DNA of 64,000 nucleotides. Origin: Roseovarius pelagicus. GTDB taxonomy: Bacteria; Pseudomonadota; Alphaproteobacteria; Rhodobacterales; Rhodobacteraceae. Of this stretch, positions 1-8,202 are shown piece by piece (positions within the stretch are counted from its first letter, which is position 1; every line of letters starts with the position of its first letter). A program made the translations under genes and the position numbers. The stretch covers positions 1 to 64,000 of the forward strand of contig NZ_CP106738.1 of assembly GCF_025639885.1 (NCBI RefSeq). The letters are read 5' to 3'. Below the pieces are notes generated by a model. That model saw only the letters and a program-made list of their open reading frames with translations, was not told where the DNA came from and did not search any database.

Positions 1-742
1 GCTTGCGTGCCTGATCCAATGACAAGCCGTGAACGCTTTGCAGGATGCCGGTCAATTCGTCGCGCCGCGCCGCTGCAACGGGGGAGGTGTGTGCGATCTG
101 ATCGTAGAAATCTATCGCCTGAGCCGCCTGAAGCGGGTTTTCCGAATAGCTGTAGAGCGCGTCATAGACCTGAGCCCGCCCAAGCGTGACACGGGCCTGA
201 TCGACGCCTTCTTGTTCAGCGAATTCCAGCAAATCGTGCAAGTAAACTATGTCCTGTGGACGCAGGGCGCGAATCTTGGGGATTTCTTCGGCCAAGACGA
301 CGGCGGCAGTGGCATAGCCACCTTTGGCCGCGTTCATCAGCATGTCCATTCCTGCCTTGGGGTCGAGAGCGATACCATTGGTGCCACGCATCAGGTTCCG
401 CCCATAACCGAACTGCGCGATTGGATAGCCCTTGAGCGCGAGCCGTTTGGTCATTTGTCCCGCGACATGGTGGCGGTCCTGACCGGCGGGGACGAGGCCG
501 AAGTCGGGGCAAGCCTCGTTTCCGACCAGCCATGCGATGCTCTGTGCTGCAGGCAGGTTGTCGTCCAGCACGAGGGCGGTCAGTTGGTTGAAGGCGGTTT
601 GTTCGCCATCACAGGCGCGCAGCGCCAGTTCAATGGCAGCCTGTCGCTGGGTTTCCAGAGGTTCGGGCAGTGAATCGCCCATCGCAGGATTTACAACGAC
701 AGACGCTGTGGCGAGTAGAGCCGCAACCATAAACGATTTCAT
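1..742 (-). CDS. Exported Sel1-repeat-like protein, C-terminus outside the window
   Basis: An open frame runs leftward from ATG 742 without a stop to the window edge, so only the first 247 residues are visible. Residues 1-22 (MKSFMVAALLATASVVVNPA) form a signal peptide, so the product is probably periplasmic. Around residues 110-150 there is helical-repeat sequence of Sel1/TPR type (AQFGYGRNLMRG, then AGMDMLMNAAKGGYATAAVV), the short alanine/glycine-rich helix pairs that mediate protein-protein contacts. Two Cys (in LRACDG and NEACPD) could form a disulfide, notable because the next gene encodes a DsbA-like oxidase. No catalytic motif is seen. The start is supported by the signal peptide; the ribosome site upstream is weak. 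Function unknown; the Sel1 assignment is by pattern only. Confidence 0.7.
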   Translation of the reverse strand, partial: MKSFMVAALLATASVVVNPAMGDSLPEPLETQRQAAIELALRACDGEQTAFNQLTALVLDDNLPAAQSIAWLVGNEACPDFGLVPAGQDRHHVAGQMTKRLALKGYPIAQFGYGRNLMRGTNGIALDPKAGMDMLMNAAKGGYATAAVVLAEEIPKIRALRPQDIVYLHDLLEFAEQEGVDQARVTLGRAQVYDALYSYSENPLQAAQAIDFYDQIAHTSPVAAARRDELTGILQSVHGLSLDQARK

Positions 743-839
743 GAAGCAAGACGTCCCCGGAACACAAAACGGTGTTCAGACGTCTATCAAGTAATGTCTA
801 AAAACTCAACTATGACGTACGGTCCGGGACGGCGTTAAT

Positions 840-877
840 GTATTGCGATAGATTGGAAATACAGTCTCTCGCAATAC
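840..877. promoter_or_regulatory. 9-bp inverted repeat between the Sel1-like and DsbA-like genes
   Basis: GTATTGCGA (840-848) and TCGCAATAC (869-877) are perfect reverse complements separated by 20 bases. The site lies just past the stop of the DsbA-like gene and about 100 bases upstream of the Sel1-like start. It could be an operator or a weak terminator hairpin for the gene pair to its right; there is no T-run, so termination is the weaker reading. Confidence 0.4.
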
Positions 878-892
878 GTGTGTTCAGATGAT

Positions 893-1639
893 TTAGCTGC
901 GCTCTTCGGCGACGATCTCTAGCATGCCTTCGAGGGGAACATAGCCCCGGATCATCTGGCTACCCATGACGAATGAGGGGGTACCGGATATGTCCAGTTT
1001 GGACGCAAGGGCACGGTTGGCGTCGATGACGGCTGTGACTTCATCGCTGCCCATATGCGCAAGGATTGGGGCTGCATCGAGGCCCAGTGAGCTGGCCAGT
1101 CGGCCAAGCGCCACTTCACTGGCGTCACCTTTGAAGTCGATCAATGCCTCATGCACCTGTTTGTAGGCGTCATCCCCAGCGACCTGCAGAGTGGCGATCG
1201 CAAAGCGCGAGGATACGACTGACGCTTCGCCGAGAATCGGGAATTCCTTGACGATCAGGCGGATGTTGCCATCCGCTGCCAGCAGCTCTTCGACCTCGGG
1301 AAAGGCCTTGCGGCAATAACCGCAGCGATAATCCATGAATTCAACGATGGTGATGTCGCCATCCGGGTTGCCGCCGATCCAAGAGTGGCCGTCAGCAAAG
1401 AGCGCGTCGGCATTGTCGGCCAGCAGATCGCCGTCATTGGCGGCCTGCATTGCGGCCTCACGTTCCTGCAACACCGCGACCGCTTCGTAGATCACTTCGG
1501 GGTTGTCCATCAGATAGGCCCGTACTTCTGCGCGAAAGGCAGTGCGATCTGCATCGCTCATCTCGGAGAGGTCGAGGGCATTGGCGGGGGCGGCGAGGGT
1601 CGCGCCAAGTGCTGCGGTGGTCAGTAGCGTACGGATCAT
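893..1639 (-). CDS. Periplasmic DsbA-family thiol:disulfide oxidoreductase
   Basis: 248 residues with a signal peptide (about 1-21), an N-terminal helical extension (about 25-90), then a thioredoxin/DsbA fold. The redox centre is CGYC at 106-109 inside VEFMDYRCGYCRK, and the facing cis-proline is Pro221 (SGTPSF), both required for disulfide exchange. The extension plus DsbA domain matches Com1/ScsC-like proteins rather than classical DsbA; in that group it can mediate oligomerisation and isomerase activity. It starts 3 bases after the M48 protease stop, so the two are co-transcribed, suggesting joint envelope protein quality control. Oxidase versus isomerase cannot be decided from sequence. 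Confidence 0.88.
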   Translation of the reverse strand: MIRTLLTTAALGATLAAPANALDLSEMSDADRTAFRAEVRAYLMDNPEVIYEAVAVLQEREAAMQAANDGDLLADNADALFADGHSWIGGNPDGDITIVEFMDYRCGYCRKAFPEVEELLAADGNIRLIVKEFPILGEASVVSSRFAIATLQVAGDDAYKQVHEALIDFKGDASEVALGRLASSLGLDAAPILAHMGSDEVTAVIDANRALASKLDISGTPSFVMGSQMIRGYVPLEGMLEIVAEERS

Positions 1640-1642
1640 GGT

Positions 1643-2968
1643 CTATTTCCTTTTCGAGGCGGCTTTGGCCGCAGAGAGCACATCCTGCGCCCGTTGCCAA
1701 CCGGCAGAACCGCGTGGCAGCAGGTCAGAGGCGCGTTTTGCGTGCAGGCCTGCATCCTGCATCCGTCCCTGAAGCGCGTAACGCTCGGCGGTAACGATTG
1801 AAGCCATGCCCTTGTTTCCGGATTTGGCATAGGCAACTGCCAGATCGCGCATCACGCGCCCGTCACGGCCATCACGCGCGCGTGCCTTTTCCAACACTTG
1901 CAAGGCCTTGTTTATCTGGCCCTGCGCGACCAGTGCGCGCCCGTAAGAGCCGAGGATAAGCGGGTGGTTGGGCGCGGCATTCACGGCGCGGGCATAGGCG
2001 GCCGTGGCGGCGGCGAACTGACGGTTTTCCATCAGGATCTGGCCGCGTAGTTCGTGATAATAGGCGTCATTCGGACGCATCGCGATCGCTCGGTCCATCG
2101 CCTTGAGCGATTTTTTCAAATTCGAGCGACGGTGCCATGCCACGGCCTCGCGCATGTATCCCACGTCCTTGAACCCGCTTTCACCGGCGCGCGCGATGGT
2201 CCATTTCGGGCTGCGCTTGAAGGCCGACAGCTTGCCCTTGGCGCGGGCGAACCAATAGAGGTCGTTGTTGCTGGGCTTTACCTTGTTTCCGTGGGCGTCG
2301 GCCATGCGTTTGACCATGCGGTAACGGTCGGCGGACAGGGGGTGCGTGCGCGCATAGGGGTCTTGGCGCGCAGCGGACAGAGCCTCTTGGCCGCGAAAGA
2401 TGTCCATCACTTCGGCTGCACCAGAAGGATCGAGACCGGCGCGCACCATGTAACGCACCGCGGCATTATCGGCGCTGCTTTCCTCGGCGCGGGTATGCGC
2501 AAAAAAGAGCCGGGTTGCAGTGCTGTTGATACCGATAGCGGCCCCGGCGGCGGCCTGAGCATTGCCAGAGATGGCTCCGGCGGCGGCGGCCAGCGCCATG
2601 CCGAGCCCCGCGGCAGTGCGCGCGTTGCGGATGTTGATCGGACGGCGCACCAGATGACCGTTGGCAATATGCGCCGCCTCATGGGCAATCACGGATTGCA
2701 GCATCTGCGGGGTTTGCATTTTTAGCAGCAGGCCGGAATGAATGAAGATATTGTCGCGATCCACCACAAACGCGTTCAGATTGCGGTCGTCGATGACAAG
2801 GATGCTCATCCGGCTGGGGCTAAGTCCTGCGGCCTTGAGCACCGGGGCAGCGAGCTGTTTCAGCGCGTATTCAATATCCGGGTCGCGCAACAGTGTCAGC
2901 GCGCGCGCGGGCTGGGCCAGCGTGAGCGCCAGAAGCGAGAGAACAGAAAGAAGACGAACGAGATGCAT
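1643..2968 (-). CDS. Exported M48 metalloprotease with TPR tail (BepA-like)
   Basis: 441 residues. Residues 1-23 are a signal peptide. The zinc site HEAAH (96-100) in SVIAHEAAHIANGH and the downstream acidic EESSAD (162-167) are the M48 signature. The C-terminal ~180 residues contain TPR units, for example NDAYYHELRGQILMENRQFA and NHPLILGSYGRALVAQGQ. This is the architecture of BepA/YfgC, a periplasmic protease-chaperone that assists or degrades outer-membrane proteins such as LptD. The DsbA-like gene follows after 3 bases, fitting disulfide-dependent outer-membrane assembly. A second, membrane-anchored M48 protein lies at 43113-43793. Confidence 0.9.
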   Translation of the reverse strand: MHLVRLLSVLSLLALTLAQPARALTLLRDPDIEYALKQLAAPVLKAAGLSPSRMSILVIDDRNLNAFVVDRDNIFIHSGLLLKMQTPQMLQSVIAHEAAHIANGHLVRRPINIRNARTAAGLGMALAAAAGAISGNAQAAAGAAIGINSTATRLFFAHTRAEESSADNAAVRYMVRAGLDPSGAAEVMDIFRGQEALSAARQDPYARTHPLSADRYRMVKRMADAHGNKVKPSNNDLYWFARAKGKLSAFKRSPKWTIARAGESGFKDVGYMREAVAWHRRSNLKKSLKAMDRAIAMRPNDAYYHELRGQILMENRQFAAATAAYARAVNAAPNHPLILGSYGRALVAQGQINKALQVLEKARARDGRDGRVMRDLAVAYAKSGNKGMASIVTAERYALQGRMQDAGLHAKRASDLLPRGSAGWQRAQDVLSAAKAASKRK

Positions 2969-3030
2969 TGACGCCCCTGCGCGGGTGGAGTGATTAAGGA
3001 TATAGGTGCAAGCACTCTAGGAACAATGAC

Positions 3031-4182
3031 ATGGATAACTCAACCCGGTCTCAGGTCGATCCCTTTATCGTGATGGACGTGATGGAGGCTGCGCGGCGGG
3101 CAGAGGCCGAGGGGCGGCATATCATCCACATGGAAGTGGGCCAACCCGGTACACCGGCGCCCGAAGGCGCACGGGCCGCATTGGCCGAGGCGATGCACCG
3201 GGATGCGATGGGCTATACCGTGGCATTGGGCCTGCCCGAACTGCGCGCGCGGATCGCGCAGCTCTATGGCACGTGGTACGATCTCGATCTTGATCCGGGG
3301 CGGGTGATTGTCACGCCGGGGTCGTCGGGGGCGTTCATTCTGGCGTTTACCGCGCTCTTTGACACGGGCGCACGGGTAGGGATCGGCGCGCCGGGGTATC
3401 CGTCTTATCGGCAAATCCTGCGGGCGCTGGATCTGGTGCCGGTCGATATCGAGACTGCAGCGGAAAATCGCCTGCAACCGGTGCCCGACGATATGGCGGG
3501 TCTGGCTCTGGATGGTCTGTTGGTGGCCAGTCCGGCGAATCCGTCGGGCACGATGCTGGATCGGCCTGCGCTGGCGGCACTGATGGGGGCGTGCGCCGAA
3601 GCGGGTGCCAGCTTTGTCAGTGATGAGATTTATCACGGTATCGAATACGAGGCCAAGGCGGTGAGCGCGCTGGAAATCAGCGATGATGCCTATGTGATCA
3701 ATTCGTTTTCCAAATATTTCTCGATGACCGGCTGGCGGGTCGGCTGGATGGTGGTGCCCGAGGATCATGTGCGGGTGATCGAGCGGCTGGCGCAGAACCT
3801 GTTTATCTGCCCGCCCCATGTCAGCCAAGTGGCGGCACTGGCGGCAATGGAATGCGAGACCGAATTGCAGGCCAACATGGACGTTTATCGTACCAATCGC
3901 GCACTGATGCTGGAGGGATTGCCAAAGGCCGGTTTTGATCGCATCGCACCCCCCGACGGGGCGTTCTACGTCTATGCGGATGTGAGTCATCTGACCGATG
4001 ACAGTCGCGCCTTTGCCGCCGAGATACTGGAACATGCGGGCGTCGCAGTCACGCCGGGGCTGGATTTCGATCCGGCGCGCGGGGCGGGCACATTGCGGTT
4101 TTCCTATGCGCGTGCGACGGCGGATATTGCCGAAGGGCTGCGGCGCTTGGCCGTTTACATGGCGACGCGGCAAGCGCGGTAG
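3031..4182 (+). CDS. PLP-dependent aminotransferase, class I/II
   Basis: 383 residues of fold-type I aminotransferase. The Schiff-base lysine is K228 in NSFSKYFSMTGWRVGW; SDEIYHG (197-203) supplies the PLP-ring Asp198 and Tyr201; PANPSG (168-173) is the usual Asn-containing loop; an Arg in TLRFSYA near the C-terminus would bind the substrate carboxylate. The SKYFSMTGWRVGW motif is that of aspartate/alanine-type enzymes. Divergent from the M48-dsbA pair by about 60 bases and followed by the amiC-mrcA unit. The amino donor cannot be deduced. Confidence 0.9.
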   Translation: MDNSTRSQVDPFIVMDVMEAARRAEAEGRHIIHMEVGQPGTPAPEGARAALAEAMHRDAMGYTVALGLPELRARIAQLYGTWYDLDLDPGRVIVTPGSSGAFILAFTALFDTGARVGIGAPGYPSYRQILRALDLVPVDIETAAENRLQPVPDDMAGLALDGLLVASPANPSGTMLDRPALAALMGACAEAGASFVSDEIYHGIEYEAKAVSALEISDDAYVINSFSKYFSMTGWRVGWMVVPEDHVRVIERLAQNLFICPPHVSQVAALAAMECETELQANMDVYRTNRALMLEGLPKAGFDRIAPPDGAFYVYADVSHLTDDSRAFAAEILEHAGVAVTPGLDFDPARGAGTLRFSYARATADIAEGLRRLAVYMATRQAR

Positions 4183-4261
4183 TGCGCGCATGCGCCAGAT
4201 GCTATACTTTACCGCGAACAGGTCCGCGACGTGGCCTGAAACATGGCGAGTGAGTGAGCAG

Positions 4262-5497
4262 ATGATCAGGGTATGTCTGACCTTTTTGGCGGCAGTCTGG
4301 CTGGCGACCGGCGCGGCAGCGCAAGGTGCTGGCGGGCAGGGATTCGGCGGGTTGGCGCGGCTGGATACCGACGAAAGCGGCATCACCGGGACACGGAATA
4401 ACGTGCGGATCAATCTGGCACTCAGCCAAGGGGTGCCGTACCGCGTGTTCACGCTGGAGGATCCCGCGCGCGTCGTGTTGGATTTTCGCGAAGTGAACTG
4501 GACTGATGTGATCGGCGATGCGCTGAATGAAACCGACAATGTAACCGATGTGCGGGTCGGCGGATTTCGTCCCGGCTGGTCGCGCATGGTGGTTGATCTG
4601 GCGGGACCTTTCGCGCTGCAAAACGCAGATATGCGGGTCGACGAGGCCACCGGAGCAGCGGCATTGCGCGTGGTGCTGAAACGGGTCAGTGACGCAGAAT
4701 TCTCTGCCCGTTCGGGCCTGCCTGCCGCGCCATCCTGGGACGTGATCCCGGAGGGCGACGGGACGGTTTCGCGACCTGCACGCGATCCTGACGCGCCGTT
4801 GCTGATCGTTCTGGACCCCGGACATGGGGGCATTGATCCGGGCGCGGAATCAGGCGCTGTGGTGGAAAAGGACCTGATGCTCAGCTTTGCGCGGCAGCTC
4901 AAAGAAGTGCTTGTGCGCGGCGGGGGTGTCGAGGTGATGCTGACCCGCGACGATGACAGCTTTGTTTCGCTGGAGCGCAGGGTGGCGATTGCGCACCAAG
5001 CGGGGGCGGATGTGTTTTTGTCGTTGCACACGGATTCGCTGGGCGAGGGGTCGGCGCGCGGTGCGACAGTCTATGTTTTATCGGCGGATGCCTCGGATGC
5101 GGCGAGTGCGGCATTGGCCGAACGCCACAACCGAGCCGATTTGCTGGCAGGGCTGGACCTGACGGGTACCGATGACATTGTTGCGGACATCCTGATGGAT
5201 CTGGCCCGGATGGAAACCCAGCCGCGTGCGGACCTGTTGGCTCGCGCACTGGTATTGGGGATACGAGAAATGGATCTGCCGCTGAACAAGCGCCCGCTGC
5301 GCAGCGCCAGTTTTTCGGTGCTGAAATCGCCCGATATTCCGTCCATCCTGCTGGAACTGGGCTTTATCTCTGACGGGCGCGATCTGGATAATCTGGCCGA
5401 TCCTGAATGGCGCAACCGCATGGCTATTGCCATCAGTGACGGGATCAAGGCGTGGTTGATTGCGGATGCCGCAGCGGCAGAACTGGTACGCCAGTGA
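4262..5497 (+). CDS. amiC: N-acetylmuramoyl-L-alanine amidase, AmiC type
   Basis: Cleaves the bond between MurNAc and the stem peptide during septum splitting. From ATG 4262 the protein has 411 residues: signal peptide (about 1-20, ending ATGAAAQG), AMIN domain (about 40-140), linker, and Amidase_3 domain (about 180-405). Zinc ligands are visible as H188 (VLDPGHGG), E202 (VVEKD) and H256 (LSLHTDS); the catalytic glutamate is E365 in ILLELGF. The open frame extends much further upstream but only this start leaves an intact signal peptide. It is followed after about 110 bases by the PBP1A gene, pairing peptidoglycan hydrolysis with synthesis. Confidence 0.93.
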   Translation: MIRVCLTFLAAVWLATGAAAQGAGGQGFGGLARLDTDESGITGTRNNVRINLALSQGVPYRVFTLEDPARVVLDFREVNWTDVIGDALNETDNVTDVRVGGFRPGWSRMVVDLAGPFALQNADMRVDEATGAAALRVVLKRVSDAEFSARSGLPAAPSWDVIPEGDGTVSRPARDPDAPLLIVLDPGHGGIDPGAESGAVVEKDLMLSFARQLKEVLVRGGGVEVMLTRDDDSFVSLERRVAIAHQAGADVFLSLHTDSLGEGSARGATVYVLSADASDAASAALAERHNRADLLAGLDLTGTDDIVADILMDLARMETQPRADLLARALVLGIREMDLPLNKRPLRSASFSVLKSPDIPSILLELGFISDGRDLDNLADPEWRNRMAIAISDGIKAWLIADAAAAELVRQ

Positions 5498-5514
5498 GAC
5501 AAAGCAGGGCGATG

Positions 5515-5551
5515 CGCGGAAACCGGCGCAGCCGGGTTCGCGTTCCCTTTT
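5515..5551 (+). terminator. Probable intrinsic terminator after amiC
   Basis: CGCG (5515-5518) pairs with CGCG (5539-5542) and ACCGGC (5522-5527) with the GCCGGG that follows a GCA loop, giving an imperfect GC stem followed by TTCCCTTTT. The stem has an internal bulge, so strength is uncertain. Confidence 0.45.
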
Positions 5552-5608
5552 GACGCAAGGCGTTCGGGTGCCTATATGAAACCCGTAAACAGGTGAATTG
5601 GGGGCGGG

Positions 5609-8125
5609 ATGCTCAGATCAGTGCTGACATTTTTTGGGTCGATTTTCACGCTGGTGACGCTCAGCCTTCTGATGGTTGCGCTGAGCATTGGCGCGATCTT
5701 CTATATTTACGGTCGCGACCTGCCCAGCCATCAGAGCCTTGCCAATTACACGCCGCCGACGATCAGCCGGATTTTTTCGGGAGAGGGCCGTATCATTGAC
5801 GAGTTTTCCCGCGAGCGGCGCTTGTTCACCCCGGCCGAGGAGATACCCGTTCTGATCAAAGAGGCGTTCATTTCCGCCGAGGACAAGAATTTCTATACGC
5901 ATTCGGGCTATGACGCGCGCGGTATCGTCGCGGCAGCGGTCGAGGCGGCGCGTACTCGTGGCGGCACCGTGCGCGGGGCATCGACGATCACGCAGCAGGT
6001 GATGAAGAACTTCTTGCTGTCCGGCGATCGCAAGATCGAGCGCAAGATCAAGGAAATCATCCTTGCCACCCGGATTGAAGAAACGCTGGACAAGGAAAGA
6101 ATCCTTGAGCTGTACCTCAACGAGATTTTCCTCGGGCAGAATTCCTATGGTGTTGCGGCGGCGTCGCAGACCTATTTCAACAAATCCTTGGGCGAGTTGG
6201 CCCCGCATGAGGCGGCGTTTCTGGCGTCCATGCCCAAAGCACCGAGCGATTTTCATCCCGTCCGCGCCGCAGAGCGCCTGAAACAGCGGCGCGATTTCGT
6301 GCTGCGTGAAATGGCTGAAAATGGCTATATCACTCGCGCCGTTTACGAGTCGGAAAAAGCGCAGCCGCTGCGTTCGGTCCAAAATGGTGATTTTGAGCCG
6401 TTCTCGAAATCCTTGCCACCGCGCGACTATTTCACCGACGAAATCCGCCGCCAGTTGAGCCGTGATTTCGGTGAGGGTGAATTCTTTACCGGTGGTCTGT
6501 CGGTGCGCGCTACGATCGACCCGGAAATGCAGGTCGAGGCGGCGCTGGCCTTGCAATCCAAGCTGGAGGAATATGACCGCCAGCGTGGCAAGTGGCGCGG
6601 CACGGGCGTCACGTTGCCCGCCGAAAGCCTGACCAGTGAAGAGGCATGGCGCGAGGCGCTAGGCGCGGCAGATGTTGCGCGCGACATTCAGCTGGATGGG
6701 CAATGGTATCCGGCAGTGGTGCTGAAGATCGAGGATCAGAGCCTGAGCATCGGGATCGAGGGCGTGCCTGCGAGCGATGCAGAGCCGCAAGTGGTGCCGC
6801 GCAAGGATATATCGTGGTTGCCCGGAAATTTTCAGAAGACTTTCGAAGTCGGCGACGTCGTGCATGTGCGCCGTATGACGGGCAATGATGGCAGTTTCAT
6901 TCGCTGGACGTTGCGGCAGGTGCCCGAAGTGCAGGGCGGGTTCATGGCGATGGACGTGAACACAGGCCGGGTGATCGCGATGCAGGGTGGTTTCAGCTAC
7001 CAGTATTCGGTGTTCAACCGGGCAACACAGGCCAAACGTCAGCCGGGATCGAGCTTTAAGCCCTTTGTCTATGCCGCCGCGCTGGACAGTGGCTACAGCC
7101 CGGCGACGATCATCGTCGATGCCCCGATCGAGGTGAACACGCCGCAAGGGGTCTGGCGCCCACGCAATTCGTCGAACAAGTTTTATGGCCCGACACCATT
7201 GCGCACCGGAATCGAGCAGTCACGGAACCTGATGACCATTCGTCTGGCGCAAGAGATTGGGATGGAAACGGTGGCCTCTTATGCCGAGCGGTTCGGCGTT
7301 TATGATGATATGGGGCCATATCTGGCCAACTCGCTGGGATCGGAAGAGACCACGCTGTTCAACATGGTTGCGGCCTACGCGATGTTTGCCAATGGCGGCG
7401 AGCGGGTTGAGCCGACCTTGGTCGACCGGGTGCAGGACCGTTATGGCGAAACCGTCTATCGGCATGATCCGCGTCGCTGTGTCGATTGTTTTGATCCCAA
7501 TATTCCGCCCACACGCGGCCCGCGGATCGTATCGGACCGCGAACGGGTGATAGATGCAGTGACGGCTTATCAGCTGACCTCGATGATGCGCGGCGTTGTG
7601 CAGCGCGGCACGGCGGCTGGCAACGTCCGTCTGGACGTACCTGTGGCGGGCAAGACAGGGACCACAAATGACGCGCGTGACGTGTGGTTCGTGGGCTTTA
7701 CCAGCAACATCGTTGCAGGCTGCTACATCGGTTTTGATCAGCCGCGCGGGTTGGGTCGCGGGGCCTATGGTGCGGGCATGTGCGGGCCGGTGTTTACCCA
7801 GTTCATGCGTAAGGCGACCGCGAAATACGGTGGTGGCGAGTTTGAACTGCCACCGGGTGGCCACTTTATCAAGATCGACCGTTATACCGGCGCGCGCCTG
7901 CCCGACAACGCCAGCGGGCAATATGTGGTGGCGGAGTATTTCCGTGACGGAGAAGAGCCGATCTTTGGGCTGGCCTATGATGGTGGCTTTGCCATGGGCA
8001 ACGATCTGGAGTTGTTCCAGTCCGACGAAGAGGCGGTAAAGGAAGTCACGACTTCGACCGGAGATACGGCCGTGGTGGGCGAGAAGGCGACGTTTGGCTC
8101 GATCAGTTCGGGTGGGCTGTACTGA
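5609..8125 (+). CDS. mrcA: Penicillin-binding protein 1A, bifunctional glycosyltransferase/transpeptidase
   Basis: 838 residues, preceded by a G-rich ribosome site. One N-terminal membrane segment (about 5-30) anchors it. The GT51 glycosyltransferase domain shows the EDKNFYTHSGYD glutamate motif (about residue 91), GASTITQQ (about 125), RKIKE and the LELYLNEIFLG/AAFLASMPKAPS region. An OB-like insert follows (about 320-430). The transpeptidase domain has all three active-site motifs: SSFK (about 478), SRN (about 538) and KTGT (about 680). It polymerises and cross-links peptidoglycan on the periplasmic face. Length and motif order match class A PBP1A; nothing is missing. Confidence 0.95.
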   Translation: MLRSVLTFFGSIFTLVTLSLLMVALSIGAIFYIYGRDLPSHQSLANYTPPTISRIFSGEGRIIDEFSRERRLFTPAEEIPVLIKEAFISAEDKNFYTHSGYDARGIVAAAVEAARTRGGTVRGASTITQQVMKNFLLSGDRKIERKIKEIILATRIEETLDKERILELYLNEIFLGQNSYGVAAASQTYFNKSLGELAPHEAAFLASMPKAPSDFHPVRAAERLKQRRDFVLREMAENGYITRAVYESEKAQPLRSVQNGDFEPFSKSLPPRDYFTDEIRRQLSRDFGEGEFFTGGLSVRATIDPEMQVEAALALQSKLEEYDRQRGKWRGTGVTLPAESLTSEEAWREALGAADVARDIQLDGQWYPAVVLKIEDQSLSIGIEGVPASDAEPQVVPRKDISWLPGNFQKTFEVGDVVHVRRMTGNDGSFIRWTLRQVPEVQGGFMAMDVNTGRVIAMQGGFSYQYSVFNRATQAKRQPGSSFKPFVYAAALDSGYSPATIIVDAPIEVNTPQGVWRPRNSSNKFYGPTPLRTGIEQSRNLMTIRLAQEIGMETVASYAERFGVYDDMGPYLANSLGSEETTLFNMVAAYAMFANGGERVEPTLVDRVQDRYGETVYRHDPRRCVDCFDPNIPPTRGPRIVSDRERVIDAVTAYQLTSMMRGVVQRGTAAGNVRLDVPVAGKTGTTNDARDVWFVGFTSNIVAGCYIGFDQPRGLGRGAYGAGMCGPVFTQFMRKATAKYGGGEFELPPGGHFIKIDRYTGARLPDNASGQYVVAEYFRDGEEPIFGLAYDGGFAMGNDLELFQSDEEAVKEVTTSTGDTAVVGEKATFGSISSGGLY

Positions 8126-8133
8126 CGGACCAC

Positions 8134-8158
8134 GTGCCGGGCTAAAGCCCGGCCTACG
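8134..8158. repeat. REP-like intergenic hairpin, copy 1
   Basis: GCCGGGCT (8136-8143), AA, AGCCCGGC (8146-8153): perfect 8-bp arms followed by CTACG. The 25-base unit matches copies at 19343-19367 (19 of 25 bases) and 42695-42719 (21 of 25 bases). It lies directly after the mrcA stop and may act as a transcription end or mRNA stabiliser. Confidence 0.6.
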
Positions 8159-8202
8159 GGGTTTCGCTTGCCTTTTGACGTTTGGTTGCCAAACATAGCC
8201 GC

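Noticed and set aside
3040..5031. 663-codon open frame on the - strand
   Set aside because: It lies antisense to the aminotransferase and amiC genes, is rich in Arg/Pro/Ser with no domain, and arises from the GC-rich third-position bias of the real + strand genes.
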